NCBI GenBank assembly: GCA_014871385.1
Contig: CM026431.1
Coordinates: 9,053,964-9,117,963 of the forward strand
Source of the DNA: Ceratodon purpureus
Taxonomy: Eukaryota; Streptophyta; Bryopsida; Pseudoditrichales; Ditrichaceae
Length of the DNA stretch: 64,000 nt
Direction of reading: 5' to 3'
Shown here: piece after piece, positions 59,790 to 64,000 of the stretch
How the letters are laid out: every line of letters starts with the position of its first letter
Position numbering within the stretch: position 1 is the first letter of the stretch
Made by a program: the position numbers and the translations under genes
Notes under the pieces: generated by a model
Seen by the model: the letters and a program-made list of their open reading frames with translations, nothing else
Told to the model about the DNA's origin: nothing
Database searches by the model: none

Positions 59790-60834
59790 ATCTTTAATCG
59801 AGCGACGCGTCTCAGTGCGTATCGATAAGTGCCAGTGTTGGTGTTGGTGTTTCAGTTGTGTATCTAGACGGGAACTTGTGTTGGGAGAGGTTTCTAGACG
59901 TGGAAAGGAGGTTGTTTGGAGCTTGTTGGTGGGGGGTGTGTGGACAAAAGGTTTCAGTTTGGGTGTGATCGAGAAGTGGGAGGGGGTTCTGTGTTGGTGA
60001 GGATCGGTGAGATCTGATCTTCGCGTGGGCTAGTTTTAAGGGTTAAGTTGGAGCGAGGTATTCGGGTTGTTGTGTTTGTCCGGGTGTAAGTTGGGGAAGA
60101 TTTTGTGGAGTTTTTTTCGTGGTGACTGTGGATAAGAGACGGGTAGATAACGGCGGTGACTGTGGTTTTCCGACGTATGTCTAGATTTGCTGTCGCGCCC
60201 ACGAGTGCTGGGTTTTGGGAAGTGTAGGGGGACACGGATTTTTTGGAGCCGCTTCATGATACTGAGTAAGCGGGAAAGGCGTGTGCAAAACCCTCAAGTT
60301 GATTCCGTCGAATCTGATTCTGGAAGGAAGGTGATGTAGGCAGAGCGGGAGGGTCAGGGAAGCTATTTCTACGTCTGCGGTTGGCATAATTTGATGAAGG
60401 ATACTGGAGCCGAGTGTGCTTTGGGAAGAGGCAGCCAGAGCGGGACTTCTAGGTAGAGGTCGGTCCTCGGAGCAGGACCTATCGTGTTGCGTAGGTGTTG
60501 GTTTGTCCAACGCGGATGCCCCACGCAGGTGACACTTTTGGAGAGTGTTGTGCATGTGCGAACTCGAGGCTTAAAGATGGATATGGCAGAAAGAGTTTCC
60601 GGTGTTTGATGAAGTCCGGTGTTCGTAGTTTTTCTTCTATTAGACAGGCGTTCACTGACGGCGCACCCTTCAACTATCAAGCCATATGCCAGCATATTCA
60701 CCCTAGGCAGCGGAAGCAGAAGGCTACTTTTGGGACCGAACGTAGATTTCAACTGTTCCTCTTCGATTAGGTGTTACGCTCCTCTTCTTGTTTATAGCTC
60801 ATAATCATCTGTTGCTGGACGCTCCTTCACATAC
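59790..60834 (+). promoter_or_regulatory. probable long leader/promoter of the OXS3-like gene
   Basis: G/T-rich sequence without a conserved frame, compositionally like the region before the first GRAS gene. It contains an upstream open frame of 84 codons (ATG 60516 to stop 60770) and several short ones. Whether it is transcribed is inferred. Confidence 0.4.
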
Positions 60835-62227
60835 ATGTCCATCCGGTACCAGTGCTTGGAGATGGGGCTTGGATCAACTATTGGTCACCAGAACACAAGT
60901 GACGGGTCGACATTACGGCGTCACTCTAACACATCCCACGAGACTTCTTTCTCAAATTTCCAGATGTACGTGCAACCTCAGAGCGATATGAAAGGCCAGT
61001 TCCTCGCTACGCATCTGAAGGATGTGTCTGCGGTGGTCACTGCCAGGCTCTCGTCGTCTCCAATTCCCGCCGCGTCTTCTCCAAATGCTCTGAACTTTGC
61101 GTCAGAGGTTTGTACTGATGCTTCACCCAAGCAGCCAGCAACTTCATGGTCGAACGGTACAATTAGTTCGGTGACCACTGAAGATGGCGAGAAGGTCAGT
61201 AGCGGCTCTGATGGTTCCATGACGATGGTTGGTGGTGCATGCGAGGCCCACAGTAGGAGGTTTCAAGGCTTTCCTGGGACGATAGTCGGTGGAGGCTTGT
61301 CGAAGTCCCTGGCTGACCGAGCCTTGAGAGTGAAGGTCTCAAGTGGCAAACCCGGTGTTGTGGAGCACATTGTTTCACTTAACGGGGGATATGTGTATGG
61401 ATCACCCAACCAAAATGCTCTGGCCGAACATTCTTCAGAGTCCTCTTCTTCGATCTGTCAGGCAAGCGAAGACAGCGGCTCATGCTCTTCAGATACTGGG
61501 GGCGAGGAGGCACAGTCTGCATATCGTGGCCCTTTGTCTAAGGGTTCTCTGTCTGCTTTGGAGGAGTCTCTCCCTATCAAGTAAGCATTTGAACAATGTT
61601 TCCACTTCATTGATTCTTTATGTCGGTCACCATGCAACTAGGTTTTGTTGTTTATTCATGTGTGACATGGGTTTGGTGATGTTGAGCGATCTTTAGATGT
61701 GTAGTCATGTATGGGTTGGCATGTCTATCCATTCCGCTGTATGATTCTTATGATATTATCACATGAGATATATAAGACGAGGAATAATTACTAATCAAGT
61801 TGCAATTCTGATTTGCAGGAGACATGGTCTATCAAAGTTCTTCGGTGGCAAGTCTCGCTCGTTTTCTTCATTGGCCGAGGTGTCCTCTGTGACGGAGTTA
61901 GCGAAACCTAACAATCCTTACGCTAAGCGGCAGAAGATGGGTTTCAACTGTCCGTTGCGTGACAAAAATAGGTCATATCCTCCTCCAACTCGATCTTCAG
62001 GTTCGAGCATCGCCAAGAAACTACCGAGCAGTGGTAGCAGGAATACATTAGCAGTGGCCGTCATCCTTGGTGGACTCAAGGACGAACATAATGAGCAGTT
62101 GAGGGATGTGCCGAACTCTGTACGAAACTTTGAAAACAGGTCATTTGCATCCCGCTCATACTCGCTCACCGATCTGCCTCACGCAGCCAATCCTCCACCG
62201 CCCAGACGAGCATTCGCAGGGCCTTGA
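60835..62227 (+). CDS. OXIDATIVE STRESS 3 (OXS3)-like nuclear stress protein
   Basis: Two exons, 60835-61580 and 61819-62227, are joined by a GT-AG intron that splits a lysine codon (AA|G), giving about 384 residues. The hallmark OXS3 block spans the intron: a Ser-rich stretch (ESSSSICQASEDSGSCSSDT), then YRGPLSKGSLSALEESLPIK, RHGLSKFFGGKSRSFSSLAE and ELAKPNNPYAKRQK (about residues 200-290). The C-terminus has SSIAKKLPSSGSRNTLAVAV, a shorter conserved OXS3 patch, and ends RRAFAGP. OXS3 proteins are plant-specific and nuclear. They are associated with chromatin or nuclear speckles, and they raise tolerance to heavy metals and oxidative stress; the mechanism is not settled. The N-terminal 200 residues are low-complexity and not recognised. 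The ATG at 60835 is the first in frame; a further upstream coding exon cannot be excluded. Confidence 0.88.
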
Positions 62228-64000
62228 TAATGGCATCGGGAAGCGGGATTTTTTACATTGATTGTGTACAAGGTATTTCGGATTGTTACCTTGTGCCACT
62301 TCAAAGATTGGTTAGGGCTCACTCTTTTGAAGATTTGGTCCGCGGAGATTGTTTCCTGCTTGGATCTGCACAGGACGCCAGCCTCGCCGAGAATTCTTAA
62401 CTGAGGCATGTTGCATTTGCTGCAAAAGGCATCGTGCAAGATTTAACATGGGATACTACATCGCCAGAAGTATCATGCAGTAATCGGGCAAATGCTTCAC
62501 ATGACTTCAGGGAGCTTTACATGTGAAGGCGACCTGCCGAGTTGCCTCAGCACTTGCCCCTAGAGTTGAAAAATTTGAGGTCTGCTGGTAGTTTCGGTAG
62601 ACATTGTGGATGTCATGGTCAGGTGTAGAGTGGCTAACCCCCCAGCCTAAGGACATGTCTCATTTCCAAAGGATTTGCCAAGCAGTATGCCAGGGTCTGG
62701 ATGGCTTTGTGGCATGTGCATCTATGGCGTGGGGGAAGTGGTCATTGCTTTGGGTTTAGTATCACAGGTGTGCTCGAGTGCTTTACAATTTTAGTTGGCC
62801 TTCTTCCTGGCCCTCACCTCTATCTCCACCTACAAGCTCTGTGTGGTGATTCAGAATAGATTATCGGTATACAGGAGTTGAAGAGGCGCCAGATCAAGTT
62901 TCTGACCCGGGGCATTTTAGAAACCCATGTGCCCCAAGAGTGAAATTGGCTGTGGGAGCCCAACTATATAGAAGCCTTAATACACATTGAGTTTGTCTGA
63001 AATATAAAGAGATCTGCCCGGAGTGGGAACTAGTTATTCATAGCTTTATCATGCCAGGCCCTGTAACATAGGTTGACATTTTTGTGTGTAATCAAAGCAA
63101 TATTTTCCTCGTCTATCCTGTTCTGGTTCTATGAATGTTAATGGCGACTTTATTTGATACGAGTTTCGGTCAGTTTCTGGTTGGCATTGTTGTCTGATTG
63201 GTAACTGATTGGTCAGTCAAATAGATATTTGCTACGTTGCACTGGTTATTGTTATTGCATGAAGTCTGTTTTGATTCAGTTTGTGTACACAGAAAGTGAG
63301 ATACTCCTCAGAGCATTTATTCTTCCTGTTCGAAATTGGAGAATTCCTGTAAGCCTTGGATCTGTTGAAGGATGTGTTTGCTGCTACGTCACTTACAAAC
63401 ACATCCTTGTTATAAATGGTACTTATATTTTCTTCAGGTCTGTGACTGTGGGTAACTTACATCTTGAGGTTGTCATTTTTGAATTCTACGTCAGCCTTCA
63501 GAACTGAATATTAAATTGTGCTTGATCTGACAAAGAAGTAATTGTCATTGAATCTTGTGCAATGTGGGTTCACATACATGATGTATGGTACTGTCTACAC
63601 CTTATCCACTTGCCCTGTTCCGACAATACTGTGTATATGTCCAGAAGATTCTTGACTGTTCTGGCTCTGGAAGTTGCTACTGGAGCATGTTCATACCAGT
63701 GTAACTTACTGGTATCTCATTTACATTATTTTGTGCCAAAGAGAAAAAGTAGAATCATTGGTGAATTAGTATTCAATCGAAATGTTTTATATACATCCTT
63801 CAACCATATGTGATATGGCATAAACTTATAACACATTCCCATTCTATGTGCAACTTCTTTGCTGCAATTCCTACCGATGAAATTTTAATCTCAACTGTGC
63901 CGTACTTTATAATAATCTCTGAAGACCTCTGCTAATTATTAGAAAAAATCAGATCGATTATTCACTTATAGTCACAAAGTGGACTAATGATGGTGCCTTT
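62228..64000. other. 3' flank of the OXS3-like gene, no further gene
   Basis: Moderate GC up to about 63050, consistent with a 3' untranslated region, then more AT-rich. Frames of up to 92 codons are present but lack motifs. No start of another gene is evident at the window edge. Confidence 0.5.

Noticed and set aside
61763..62227. Separate gene starting near 61763
   Set aside because: The first codons lie in the OXS3 intron; the conserved block SLPIK|RHGLSKF joins the two exons at 61580/61819.

Overview
The window is nuclear DNA from a land plant. The protein-coding genes have GT-AG introns and plant-specific families: two GRAS regulators of the LISCL (SCL9/SCL14-like) subfamily, an NADPH-dependent cinnamoyl-CoA-reductase-like enzyme, a plant-length QCR8 subunit of respiratory complex III, an early-nodulin-93-like protein, two F-box proteins and an OXS3-like stress protein. 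The AT-rich, gene-poor spacers are full of small terminal-inverted-repeat elements. The intron-rich GRAS genes and the style of the F-box proteins make a bryophyte or other seed-free plant my best guess, but the sequence alone does not settle this.

Layout. 0-12.3 kb: a GC-richer stretch with a tandem repeat, then two tandem, same-strand GRAS paralogues with identical lengths for the three internal exons. 12.3-20.4 kb: a MITE, a six-exon reductase on the minus strand with a Stowaway-like MITE just upstream of its start, then the two-coding-exon QCR8 gene. 22-44 kb: a 2.8-kb inverted duplication whose arms (22.2-25.0 and 41.0-43.8 kb) each carry a nearly identical intronless F-box gene. The 16 kb between the arms holds a decayed piggyBac-like transposase, a broken fragment of a plant coiled-coil/membrane gene, the four-exon ENOD93-like gene, two abutting MITEs, a 41-bp hairpin, and a TIR element flanked by two convergent cysteine-rich coding fragments. 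44-58.6 kb: gene desert with minisatellites, degenerate telomere-like repeats, a decayed LINE-like element, a MITE, a 33-base poly-G run, a LINE 3' end bounded by an 18-bp target-site duplication, and long AT and poly-A tracts. 58.6-64 kb: the OXS3-like gene with what looks like a long leader.

The genes are ordinary plant genes and do not form a pathway. QCR8 and ENOD93 both relate to mitochondrial respiration, and LISCL-GRAS and OXS3 proteins are both linked to stress responses, but nothing in the sequence shows co-regulation. The most distinctive points are: tandem LISCL genes that have lost the aspartate of the VHIID motif and carry an amplified N-terminal motif; the F-box inverted duplication, in which one copy has a premature stop; and the variety of short mobile elements. 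Exon boundaries were placed by hand from reading frame, splice dinucleotides and family conservation. No search or transcript data were available.
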